In this document: in pieces, positions 50,908-59,016 of the stretch
Position numbering within the stretch: the first letter of the stretch is position 1
Layout: every line of letters begins with the position of its first letter
NCBI GenBank assembly: GCA_002951815.1
Contig: CP019454.1
Span: forward strand, 3,023,837 to 3,087,836
Length of the DNA stretch: 64,000 nt
From: Sulfobacillus thermotolerans
GTDB lineage: Bacteria; Bacillota; Sulfobacillia; Sulfobacillales; Sulfobacillaceae
Direction: 5' to 3'
The notes under the pieces: generated by a model
The model's input: the letters and a program-made list of their open reading frames with translations, nothing else
What the model was told of the DNA's origin: nothing
Database searches by the model: none
Position numbers and translations under genes: made by a program

Positions 50908-51447
50908 ATGGCAAAATCAAATGCCCGGGACAGCATCTTGCATGCCGCCTTGCAAGAGTTTTCCGAACAAGGCTACGACCGCGCCACGGTCGACAGCATT
51001 GCCCAACGCTCACATGTAGCGAAGGGGTCCGTCTATTACCATTTCGCATCCAAAGAGGCGATTTGGGTGGCTTTAGTCCAGTCACGCGCGGGACGCTTGG
51101 AAGCTTTGACCAAAGAGGTGCTGGCTCACGAGGGCGCGTCGCTATCTGACCTTTTGCGGCAATGGATTGATTTTTTTTGGGAGGAGCAAGAATTTCTCAG
51201 CCTTTTTCTTAGTGAAGCTTGGCGCGACCGCTCGCGCGAACAACTCGTGGGACAATTTTTAAATCGACTGTTGGAACCTGTAGCCACTTACTTGGATCCC
51301 CACAGCCCTAAGGCAAACCAAGAATGGCTGGCTTATGCTCTCTTTGGTGCCATTGCCGTGCCCACCTTACATGCGCTAAAGAGCGGCCATGCCGACAAAG
51401 AAAGTTTATATGCCATTATTCCCGTGATTCTCGGACGATTCACCTAA
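50908..51447 (+). CDS. TetR/AcrR family transcriptional regulator
   Basis: 179 aa. The N-terminal HTH is typical: ARDSILHAALQEFSEQGYDRATVDSIAQRSHVAKGSVYYHFASKEAI. An all-helical ligand/dimer domain follows, with a TetR_C-like EEQEFLSLFLSEAWRDRSRE. AAAGGAG precedes the ATG by 12-13 nt. It is divergent from topB and 130 bases upstream of the EAL gene on the same strand. Its target may be its own promoter or the EAL gene; this is inference. Confidence 0.9.
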   Translation: MAKSNARDSILHAALQEFSEQGYDRATVDSIAQRSHVAKGSVYYHFASKEAIWVALVQSRAGRLEALTKEVLAHEGASLSDLLRQWIDFFWEEQEFLSLFLSEAWRDRSREQLVGQFLNRLLEPVATYLDPHSPKANQEWLAYALFGAIAVPTLHALKSGHADKESLYAIIPVILGRFT

Positions 51448-51579
51448 ATCTACGTTCTGTCCTTACGATGACAACCCTCGACAAAATCATGGACAAATCC
51501 CCCTTATCCCTGGCACAATGAAACCGTTATCGCATTACAGCCAAAGGAGATTGCGTGGGTTGCCTGCGCATCATACATC

Positions 51580-52854
51580 ATGTCGCTACCTGTCGTGGAC
51601 ATTGCACAGTGGCTTTACTCGGAGCCTCAATTCGATTTAGCTTTTCAGCCGCTCTTAGCGTTGTCAAGCGGCAACATTATCGGATTTGAGGTGCTAACCA
51701 GGCCGGTTGATCGCAACCACCGATCCCTGCTGGCCGAATCCTTTTTCCATGAAGCCAGCATACAAGGCCACGCCGTGGCCGTAGACCGCCTTATTGTGCG
51801 TCAGATTACGCAATTTTTGCAAGGTCACCCTCTCTCCTACCCGCTCTTTATCAATTTGCACCCCGACTCGCTCACAGACCCTGACATTCAGAGCATGGTC
51901 GGAAGCAGCCAGCATGGGGCCATTGTGATTGAAATTACCGAGCGGGGAAACTGGTTTGGTGATATTGTGGAACCGGTCATGCAAACCTTTCGCAATCAAG
52001 GCGGAACCGTCGCCCTGGATGATTTCGGCACGGGATATTCTGGTCTAGAAAAATTAGTCGCTGTACGCCCCAATTTTGTTAAACTGGACCGCTCCATTAT
52101 TGCTCAATGCCATATGTATCCGGTCAAACGCAATTTAATCGCATCAGTCAGTCACATGGCCGAATTTCTGGGATTTCAGCTCATCGCCGAAGGAATCGAA
52201 ACCCGTGAAGAACTCCTTACTTGCATTGATCTGGGCGTTGCGATTGGACAAGGCTATTATTTTGCTCGCCCTAGCGCGTGGAACCCCGGAGTACAAGCTC
52301 CTAATCACGTCATTCATGAAATCCAGCGCCGTCAAAATGAACTCTTAGAATCCTCGGCGCAAAATTTAATGGCATGGGATTCTTTTCGGTTGCACTGGTC
52401 ATTGCTGATGGAAAGCCTAGCCGACCCCCATGCTACCCCCCATGAGCGGTTAATGGCCATCATGGCGTCGACTTTTCGCTTGCTACAGCCGACCGCCATG
52501 ACGTTTCTACGCGCCACCAAAAAAGGCCTGGCCCCGGTGTTCAGCCTCGGCCACTCCTATCAAGACCTTATTGTCTGGGACCAACCGTCTTTCGCAGTCC
52601 GCGCTTTTCGTGAAAACTCCCCCGTCGTCTTACAAAAAACCAGCGATACACCAGAAGAATTGTATGGCCCCGTCATGAAATCCCTCAATGCTCCTGAATC
52701 TATCGCGATTTTCCCCATCGGCCGGCCCACTTGGGCTGTCATCGGAGCCGATTATATGGGGGCTTTTAGTTGGAGTGAAAGCCGCCTTCAGGTCCTACGC
52801 GGCATGGCTCATTTATTGTCGGTCGTCATTCCCAACGACCCTTACCTTACATAA
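51580..52854 (+). CDS. EAL domain c-di-GMP phosphodiesterase with C-terminal GAF-like domain
   Basis: 424 aa. The EAL domain (residues ~10-240) keeps catalytic residues: GFEVLTRP (EVL in place of EAL, ~32), LFINLHPDSL, VIEITERG, LDDFGTGYSGLEKL (~147), FVKLDRSII and IAEGIETREEL (~205). A ~160-residue C-terminal part (TPHERLMAIMASTFRLLQPTAMTFL) resembles a GAF sensor. It hydrolyses c-di-GMP to pGpG. AAGGAG lies 27 nt before the ATG with no closer site and no alternative in-frame start, so translation may be inefficient or regulated. Confidence 0.92.
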   Translation: MSLPVVDIAQWLYSEPQFDLAFQPLLALSSGNIIGFEVLTRPVDRNHRSLLAESFFHEASIQGHAVAVDRLIVRQITQFLQGHPLSYPLFINLHPDSLTDPDIQSMVGSSQHGAIVIEITERGNWFGDIVEPVMQTFRNQGGTVALDDFGTGYSGLEKLVAVRPNFVKLDRSIIAQCHMYPVKRNLIASVSHMAEFLGFQLIAEGIETREELLTCIDLGVAIGQGYYFARPSAWNPGVQAPNHVIHEIQRRQNELLESSAQNLMAWDSFRLHWSLLMESLADPHATPHERLMAIMASTFRLLQPTAMTFLRATKKGLAPVFSLGHSYQDLIVWDQPSFAVRAFRENSPVVLQKTSDTPEELYGPVMKSLNAPESIAIFPIGRPTWAVIGADYMGAFSWSESRLQVLRGMAHLLSVVIPNDPYLT

Positions 52855-52878
52855 GACAAATCCTGAAAACGTGGCCCT

Positions 52879-53241
52879 TTAGCTATTCCATTGGGGGTTC
52901 GGACCATAGTCATTCATCCCCGGATCACTGCCTTTTAAGGTAAAGACGAACAAGACAATCCATCCGATTACCGGAATCATGGCAATCAGCAGCCACCATC
53001 CGCTATGCCCCGTATCATGCAAACGGCGAATGAGCACGGCTAGCCCTGGTATAAACACGGCGAGTGTGTAAAGCCCTTCAAACGGTATGGCTGCATTATG
53101 GGTCAATAACAGATCAATGAATTCCAGAACAACGGTCATCCCTGCATTAATGAGAACAAACATCCAATATTCCATCCGTCCAGCACGCCCTGCAAACACC
53201 GCATATTTTTTAAGTACGTCAAAATACCACTGCACCGTCAT
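52879..53241 (-). CDS. DUF805 family membrane protein
   Basis: 120 residues with three or four TM helices. The family pattern is seen: an N-terminal WYFDVLKKYAVFAGRAGRMEYW, then LAVLIRRLHDTGHSGWWLLIAMIPVIGWIVL, and a polar end FTLKGSDPGMNDYGPNP. The function of DUF805 proteins is unknown; they are found in the inner membrane of many bacteria. The ATG at 53241 follows GGTGGAG; the frame upstream is open but not family-like. Confidence 0.88.
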   Translation of the reverse strand: MTVQWYFDVLKKYAVFAGRAGRMEYWMFVLINAGMTVVLEFIDLLLTHNAAIPFEGLYTLAVFIPGLAVLIRRLHDTGHSGWWLLIAMIPVIGWIVLFVFTLKGSDPGMNDYGPNPQWNS

Positions 53242-53797
53242 CACTCCACCTTTGTCAGGTCCCCTGCCAATGCCATCAAAGTCTCCCCTGCATTGCTGCT
53301 GCGGTCTTGCTCTCACCTTATTCTAGGCGCCCCCGCAGATTTCCTTGTTTTTCTTCACAACCTCAAAAATCTACACAGAGACAAGAAAACCATTGCCACA
53401 AGCCACGTCCTTTCAGGTAGGGCATATTGAGGACAAAAACACGCCTATGGCTAAAGCAACATGCGCGCACTGGAATGTCAACTGGGTGCAGTTTGCAATG
53501 CATTCCAAGGCGTTAGAGGGGAGATTTGTACCATTCGCTCGCAGATTCCCTTAATTTCGAGGACGCCGACATAAGGTGAGAACTCGGAATGAGCCCTCCC
53601 CCTTTCCTCCCGGTGCAGAGAAATCCTTCACCTTTCCAAGTCCCCAGTTTGCCCTCCAAAGGATGATACCCTCCTCGAGACGGTGTTCGATAGAGGGCAT
53701 GGAACTGATAGGCATAAGAGCCTCCCGTACAATCGAAGTAGTTTCGGCATAGTTCTTCAACACCGACTCCGCGGGGCAAAAAGGGAGGCTAACATTT
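53242..53797. other. 556-base gap upstream of LPEVP protein 2
   Basis: No gene is supported on either strand: the open frames here are short and lack ribosome-binding sites, and the long minus frame is antisense to the next gene. The last 200 bases should contain the promoter of LPEVP protein 2. AAAGGGAGG lies directly ahead of that gene's ATG. I see no copy of the palindrome found before LPEVP protein 1. Confidence 0.4.
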
Positions 53798-54490
53798 ATG
53801 ATACACCGATACAAATCGCTGTTAGGTGTGGGAATGGCGATTGGTCTCACCATGATGGGTGGAACAGCCTTGGCGGCACCACCACCAGCACCAGCACCAA
53901 AATTTACTGTAACGGGCTTGTCTATCCAATCCGTGACAACATCGGGATCTAACACAGACGTAAACGTCGCGATTACGGTGTTCGATACAGGCGTCCAGCC
54001 CGGCACTTGGGAATTTCCTAATCCAACTTTTACTGGTGGTAACCCCAACGCACTTCCCACTATTACTATTACGCCGACTACGAAACCCGTGACAGCCACG
54101 GCATCTTCTTTGATATCCTCACCGGATCCCACAGTAGGTCCTAAAGAGAGCGCCACCGCCACATACCAATTTGTTATCCCAACGTCCCAGTTAGGGCCGT
54201 TAGGCAACGACTATACGATTGAACTCGTGTACCAACCTACATCGCCCATCGTATTTCATATGTATCAACCCCAAGATTCAATTACTCTAGCATCTTCGTC
54301 ACCGAGACCATCTTCGACCTCGTCATTCTATAATACTGCGCCCGTCTACGATTACGATCCCATAGTCAGTGTAGTCGGACAATTGCCCGAGGTCCCGTGG
54401 GCAGCAGCGTTGCCACTAGTTGCTTTGGGAACTGTTGGAGCCATTTGGGTGACAAGGCGCAACACACACCGCCGGTCGGCAGCGTCCTAA
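53798..54490 (+). CDS. Secreted surface protein with LPEVP-type C-terminal sorting tail (2)
   Basis: 230-residue exported protein. It has a signal peptide (cleavage after ALA), a Pro/Ala stretch (APPPAPAPK), and a beta-rich domain with KFTVTGLSIQSVTTSGSN, Thr/Pro-rich, which looks like an immunoglobulin-type fold. A Ser-rich linker leads to GQLPEVP (194-200), a hydrophobic segment WAAALPLVALGTVGAIWV and a basic end TRRNTHRR. The tail matches that of the protein at 37692-38342, although the bodies are unrelated. Anchoring to the wall or membrane by a sortase-like enzyme is the best explanation. Confidence 0.75.
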   Translation: MIHRYKSLLGVGMAIGLTMMGGTALAAPPPAPAPKFTVTGLSIQSVTTSGSNTDVNVAITVFDTGVQPGTWEFPNPTFTGGNPNALPTITITPTTKPVTATASSLISSPDPTVGPKESATATYQFVIPTSQLGPLGNDYTIELVYQPTSPIVFHMYQPQDSITLASSSPRPSSTSSFYNTAPVYDYDPIVSVVGQLPEVPWAAALPLVALGTVGAIWVTRRNTHRRSAAS

Positions 54491-54557
54491 TGATCAATCA
54501 ACCCGCCCTCCCAAAGTATCTTAGCCGAAGCCACCTTGGGGGGAGCTTGGGTTGGAT

Positions 54558-54599
54558 TCACGTCATGCGCCCTGATTCAAGTCTGGAATCCTGACGTGA
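54558..54599 (+). terminator. Nested hairpin after LPEVP protein 2
   Basis: The outer arms TCACGTCA / TGACGTGA (54558-54565 / 54592-54599) enclose an inner GATTC / GAATC stem. A T6 run follows about 40 bases later (near 54633). It may be a terminator or another structured 3' end. Confidence 0.4.
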
Positions 54600-54785
54600 G
54601 TGTGTGTGACGAAATGACAAAAGCCCTACGAGCTTTTTTCTCGAGTCAAACTCTTTTTATACTCACACGGCGGTTTCAACCAAAAGGGGCAGTCCTGTCT
54701 ATCGTCATCATTCGCTTAGGGGGAGTCAACGAAGGCGAGTTGTGGTACCCTTAAAGCATATCAACAGATGGGGCAGGAGGATGTT

Positions 54786-55799
54786 GTGAAGCGTAGAGGG
54801 TGGATGACTGTGATCGTTGCAGTCGCCGTGGTAGCTGGGTTTGTCGTGGACGCCATCATGCACCGAGAGCAAATGAATCCTGTCAGCACGTGGCAAACGG
54901 CCAATCCTATTATTGCGCCCGATCATACTGTTGCTCTGACACTAGGCACCACAGCGCAAGACCGGACCCAACCGCAACCATTGCTTCCGGGCCATTTGGC
55001 AAACACAGATTGGTATTTGCCCATCACCCAAAGCAGCGCCGTCAGCTATGTTCTTCATGATGGACAAGCGAGGTGGCTGGTCAATGGATCTTATTACCCC
55101 TTAAGCAGCGCGCCCACCGATCCGGCCGGCTTTTTAGATTATGCGCCCGATGGGCACATGCTGGCATGGCAAAACGGCAACACCATTACCGTTCTCACCG
55201 CACCTCTCTTACAACACCATCAAATCGATCACGCCATGACGCCATATTTTACGCCTAGCAATCATTTAGATTATCTCTCCGTGTCGGGCAGGACGCTAAA
55301 CGTACAAAGTACATATCCCCACCGCACACTCCCCACGCACGCACTGACCGGGCACCATCCGTTTGTGTTTGGGGGCCGCGACATTGTTTATGATCGCGAT
55401 GGTCAAATCGCTTTGGAAAACTTGGAGACAGCCCACGTAACGACCCTCGCCACGGTTCGAGCGAAGCGTTGGCCGCTGGTGGTGGATTCTTTGTCATTTG
55501 GCCCGAGTCTTGCAGTCATGTTGGAACGCCCCACAGCGCTCCCTGCTTACCTCATTATTGTCGACACCCATGGCCATATCAGCTGGTACCGGTGGCAGAC
55601 AGGTCTTAAACCGCAGATTGGACAAGCAGGCGGCCACTTAGTCATGAATAATGTTGACCCTTCCGGCCAACTCGTGGTCTGGGGTTCTCATCATCTTCAC
55701 CCCCTGCCCCAGTCTTCTGGCCTCTATAGTCAAAGCCCATCGGGGATCATTTTCCAAACCTCCCAAGGATTTATCCGTCTGTCCTCCATCACCCCGTAA
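54786..55799 (+). CDS. Membrane-anchored or secreted hypothetical protein
   Basis: 337 aa. The N-terminal signal anchor (GWMTVIVAVAVVAGFVVDAI) is followed by a large extracytoplasmic domain made of short repeated beta-strand blocks (VSYVLHDGQARWLVNGSYYPL, GFLDYAPDGHMLAWQNGNTITV). This suggests a beta-propeller of the TolB/WD type. There are no catalytic motifs. The GTG at 54786 has GGAGG 5 nt upstream. It is followed 53 bases later by the DUF3311/SSS pair, so it may be co-transcribed with them. Confidence 0.65.
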   Translation: MKRRGWMTVIVAVAVVAGFVVDAIMHREQMNPVSTWQTANPIIAPDHTVALTLGTTAQDRTQPQPLLPGHLANTDWYLPITQSSAVSYVLHDGQARWLVNGSYYPLSSAPTDPAGFLDYAPDGHMLAWQNGNTITVLTAPLLQHHQIDHAMTPYFTPSNHLDYLSVSGRTLNVQSTYPHRTLPTHALTGHHPFVFGGRDIVYDRDGQIALENLETAHVTTLATVRAKRWPLVVDSLSFGPSLAVMLERPTALPAYLIIVDTHGHISWYRWQTGLKPQIGQAGGHLVMNNVDPSGQLVVWGSHHLHPLPQSSGLYSQSPSGIIFQTSQGFIRLSSITP

Positions 55800-55852
55800 C
55801 ACAAAACGCGCGCGTTGTGCATATCCCTAAGTACGACGGGGAGGTGATCACA

Positions 55853-56068
55853 ATGCGCACAGCCATGCGCAACTGGCTTATTGGCGTTGGTTTAGTAACC
55901 GGCTTGTATCTTTTGGGCCCGGTTATTTACTTTAACCGGGTCTATCCCTTTATTTTAGGCATGCCCGCCATATTGTTCTGGTATGCCTTAGTTCCCGTGC
56001 TTACCCCCATCATTCTGGGCGTCGTCTATTTGCTCGACCCCGTCCAACACTTCAAGGGAGATGACTAA
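55853..56068 (+). CDS. Small DUF3311-like membrane protein
   Basis: 71 residues with two TM helices (WLIGVGLVTGLYLLGPVIYF and ALVPVLTPIILGVVYLL). Small proteins of this kind (DUF3311) are encoded directly before sodium:solute symporters, as here, where the symporter starts 3 bp after the stop. The ATG at 55853 has GGGGAGG upstream. It is likely to be a partner subunit or stabiliser of the symporter. Confidence 0.8.
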   Translation: MRTAMRNWLIGVGLVTGLYLLGPVIYFNRVYPFILGMPAILFWYALVPVLTPIILGVVYLLDPVQHFKGDD

Positions 56069-56071
56069 CGC

Positions 56072-57553
56072 ATGGGAACCGTCATTGTCGTGGCTGCTAT
56101 TGCCGTAGTCGGATTGACCATCTTAGGCATGATATCAGGAGCCAAGGAATCGCAGTCATCATTGTCCGGATGGCTCGTGAATCGCCGCAATATGGGCGCT
56201 TGGCTGGTCTGGTTTCTGTTAGGCACCGAAATTTACACCGCATTTACCTTTCAAGGACTGGCCGGCTATGCCTACGCAAAAGGCGGCCCGGTGTTTTACA
56301 ACGTCGCCCTTAATGACGTCGCCTATTCCTTAGGATTTATGATTCTGCCTTTGATCTGGATCTTAGGGAAGAAATTTCGTTACGTCACCCAAGCTGACTT
56401 TGTCGCTGGGCGCTATCAGTCACGGGCCTTGGGAATGTTTGTCGCCCTTACTACCGCGATTATCATGATTGCCTATATCGACCTCAACATTACAGGACTC
56501 GGCGCCATTTTCCATGTCATCAGCAAAAGTCGTCTCTCTGTGATGTGGTCTGATATCATTGGTTTTGTCGTTTTAGCCACCGCCGTGTATGTAGGAGGAA
56601 TTCGGGGCAACGCGTGGCAGTCTGTGATTAAAGATGTGTTTATGATCGCCGCGTTAGGTGCGCTATTCATTGTATTTCCCTACCGAGAGTTTCATGGCTT
56701 TGGTCCCATGTTTTTAGCCTTTGGGCATGATCTCGGCCCCATCATGACCTTGCCTGGCAAAACCGCACACTCAGGACTACTTTGGTTGGTCACCACGGTC
56801 CTCATGACGGGCATGGGCCAATGGATGTGGCCGCAGTGGTTTGGTGTCGCCTACACCGCCCGAAATCCCAGGTCGTTGAAGATTCAAGCGGTCTTCATGC
56901 CGCTTTACCAATTGGTCAAAGTCGCTGTCATTATCGTGGGATTTGGGGCATTGCTCGTCCTTGGCACCCATCAAAATGGCAATGACGTCGTGGTTATCTT
57001 AGCACGTCGTTTGTTCGCCACACCATTCTTTGCGTTTTTTGTCATCGCCGCCATTTTTGCCGCCCTCGTGCCAGCAGGTCCCATCATTATGACCTCCGCC
57101 TCTCTCATTGCTAAAAATGTCTGGGCAGAATATCGCCCCCAATCCGACGAGCGTATTTACCGCGTCACGAAATTGTTAGTATTTCCGCTCACATTTCTGG
57201 CCTTATTTTTGGCGTTGGCCACGCCATCGCTGCTTGTGGCCATTTTGCTCGTGGCCTATGATTTCATTGCTCAGCTTTTTCCCGCCGTCGTTATTGGTGG
57301 ACTGTTTTGGCGTGGCGCGACCAAATACGGCGCATTCTGGGGGATGATGACAGGTTGGGTCTTGGATGCCTTTTTACTGCTAAGCGGCCATGGTACCTTG
57401 TGGGGCATCAATGCCGGCTTCATCGCCCTCGTGCTCAATACCCTCGTTTTTGCGATTATTAGTGCCGCAACCCAAGCATCCATTAAGCCTGGTGAGGCCA
57501 ATCACTTTTCCACCCTCTACGAAATGCATGAGGATCCGGTCCATAGCGTGTAA
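56072..57553 (+). CDS. Sodium:solute symporter (SSS family)
   Basis: 493 aa, about thirteen TM helices. The first cytoplasmic loop WLVNRRNMGAWLVWFLLGTEIYTAFTFQGLAGYAYAKG fits the SSS start, and GAIFHVISKSRLSVMWSDIIGF and TVLMTGMGQWMWPQW are further family segments. It resembles the monocarboxylate/pantothenate-like branch; the substrate is unknown. GGGAG lies within the end of the DUF3311 gene. Its last 71 bases overlap the 3' end of the convergent Mug-type glycosylase gene. Confidence 0.9.
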   Translation: MGTVIVVAAIAVVGLTILGMISGAKESQSSLSGWLVNRRNMGAWLVWFLLGTEIYTAFTFQGLAGYAYAKGGPVFYNVALNDVAYSLGFMILPLIWILGKKFRYVTQADFVAGRYQSRALGMFVALTTAIIMIAYIDLNITGLGAIFHVISKSRLSVMWSDIIGFVVLATAVYVGGIRGNAWQSVIKDVFMIAALGALFIVFPYREFHGFGPMFLAFGHDLGPIMTLPGKTAHSGLLWLVTTVLMTGMGQWMWPQWFGVAYTARNPRSLKIQAVFMPLYQLVKVAVIIVGFGALLVLGTHQNGNDVVVILARRLFATPFFAFFVIAAIFAALVPAGPIIMTSASLIAKNVWAEYRPQSDERIYRVTKLLVFPLTFLALFLALATPSLLVAILLVAYDFIAQLFPAVVIGGLFWRGATKYGAFWGMMTGWVLDAFLLLSGHGTLWGINAGFIALVLNTLVFAIISAATQASIKPGEANHFSTLYEMHEDPVHSV

Positions 57554-58031
57554 GATTTGCGAGGGCCCGAAAATGCTGCAGCCGCACGCCATAGGGCAAT
57601 GTCGACCGGCTTGAAGGGTTAGGAGCCACAAAGCGACCAGGGCTTTGATACCCCCACGCAACTGTTTGCGTCCGCTTTATTCCGTAAACTGCCCGGTAAA
57701 TGTCCTTGCCCAAAAAGCAAACCACGCGAGGAGCGAAACGTGCTATCTTAGCGGCTAGCACCTTTCCTCCTTGCGCTAATTCGTCGGGCGTCAAGTCAGC
57801 CGAACCCGGGGTCATGCGCTCCACAATGTTGGTAATGCCTAGGCCAAACAGCAACAAGGTCTGATCCTCTTCAGGGCTTAAACGGTACGGAGTCAACTGA
57901 CTGTCCGCTAACAATGCCCAAAAAAGATTGCCAGGGCCCGCAAAATGATGCTGGAACTTGTCCGAATAGATGCCAGGATTGTATCCGACAAACAAAATTT
58001 TGAGATCCGGAGCAATAATGTCGGCAACCAT
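57483..58031 (-). CDS. Mismatch-specific uracil/thymine-DNA glycosylase (Mug/TDG)
   Basis: 182-residue UDG-superfamily enzyme. Motif 1 LFVGYNPGIYSDKFQHHFAG carries the catalytic-site NPG of the Mug family, NIVERMTPGSADLTPDE follows, and the second motif is FVAPNPSSRS. It removes uracil or thymine from G mismatches in base-excision repair. The C-terminal 24 residues lie over the end of the SSS gene. GGAAGGGAG precedes the ATG. Confidence 0.9.
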   Translation of the reverse strand: MVADIIAPDLKILFVGYNPGIYSDKFQHHFAGPGNLFWALLADSQLTPYRLSPEEDQTLLLFGLGITNIVERMTPGSADLTPDELAQGGKVLAAKIARFAPRVVCFLGKDIYRAVYGIKRTQTVAWGYQSPGRFVAPNPSSRSTLPYGVRLQHFRALANLTRYGPDPHAFRRGWKSDWPHQA

Positions 58032-58070
58032 GGGTGTCTCCCTTCCACGTTATGTTCCGAGTACCTTATC

Positions 58071-58955
58071 CTATGAACGCCACGGTGGATTCATGACCAT
58101 CTCTTTGGCCGCCACCATCCCTGATGCAAAAGCCGTGACAATCGACCGAAATGGCACAGGCGTCACCGCATCCCCAATCACTCGCAGACGAGACGACGGC
58201 CAGAGCGGGACGACATCGGACAATACGCTAGAACACAGTCCGGGTTGGATATCAGGCTCCATCCCGATGCGCACCATCACAACAGCGGCCTTGACTCGCT
58301 TGGTTGTTCTTGGTCCCTTGAGTACAACCTCCACACCGCCTTGAGTGCGCGTTATCGCCTCGACTATGGTATTCACATGAACCGGGATACCCAAATCGCG
58401 AACACGTTGTTGAAAATCCGGACGCGCACGAAAATGATCGCGGCGATGAATGAGGCGGACGGTCTTTCCGGCCTCCGATAACCGCAATGCGGCTTCAAAT
58501 GCACGGTCGCCACCGCCAACAATGAGAACTTCCCCTGCTAATGGCTGAGCCAATAAAGCCGATGTGGATAAAGACGTGACCCACTGTGCACCCGGAACCT
58601 TTAAGTCCCGCGTGCGCAGTCCCGGAGCATACACGACAGCCTGCGCATGATAGGTGGCACCATCGGCACAGGTCAATAGCTTTTCAGCCTCATCGAATGC
58701 CACCACGTCGTGTTCTTCGTAGACATCAATCTCCATCTGATGCAACTGCTGCACGAGGTCCGCTAGCAATACAGAAACGTCAGCACCATAAAATCCTGGC
58801 ACATCTTGCAAAGGTAGTGTGATATCGTGCAACTGTCCTCCTAAATGATGCCGCTCAAAAATCTTGGGCAACAATCCCAAACGCTTTAACCATATCGCGC
58901 ACGCAATGCCCGCGGGTCCTCCGCCTACAACCGCGACGGTTTCTATCGAGTTCAC
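58071..58955 (-). CDS. Thioredoxin-reductase-like flavoprotein lacking the CxxC
   Basis: 294-residue two-domain FAD/NAD(P) oxidoreductase. The FAD site is VAVVGGGPAGIACAIWLKRL, the NAD(P) site is EVLIVGGGDRAFEAALRL, and the C-terminal FAD motif is VIGDAV. The redox dithiol CxxC of thioredoxin reductase, expected just before the NADPH site, is replaced by SLSTSALL. It is therefore a ferredoxin/flavodoxin-NADP reductase-like or otherwise altered enzyme. The start is odd: GTG at 58955 overlaps the AGGAGGTGA site itself, while an in-frame ATA at 58946 has ideal spacing (8 nt). Confidence 0.85.
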   Translation of the reverse strand: MNSIETVAVVGGGPAGIACAIWLKRLGLLPKIFERHHLGGQLHDITLPLQDVPGFYGADVSVLLADLVQQLHQMEIDVYEEHDVVAFDEAEKLLTCADGATYHAQAVVYAPGLRTRDLKVPGAQWVTSLSTSALLAQPLAGEVLIVGGGDRAFEAALRLSEAGKTVRLIHRRDHFRARPDFQQRVRDLGIPVHVNTIVEAITRTQGGVEVVLKGPRTTKRVKAAVVMVRIGMEPDIQPGLCSSVLSDVVPLWPSSRLRVIGDAVTPVPFRSIVTAFASGMVAAKEMVMNPPWRS

Positions 58956-58964
58956 CTCCTCGTT

Positions 58965-58994
58965 AAAAAAGAGCGCCTCCCGCGAGAGTCGCTC
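58965..58994 (-). terminator. Intrinsic terminator of the HAAS-type gene
   Basis: On the minus strand GAGCG...CGCTC (with an inner CTC/GAG) is followed by T6 (58965-58970). It separates the membrane protein gene from the downstream flavoprotein gene, whose translation start lies just past it. Confidence 0.75.
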
Positions 58995-59016
58995 CTACCT
59001 AAGCACTACCATTCGG

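Noticed and set aside
53551..54207. Long minus-strand ORF (218 codons)
   Set aside because: It is antisense to the secreted LPEVP protein 2, which has a signal peptide, ribosome-binding site and conserved tail. The antisense frame has none of these.
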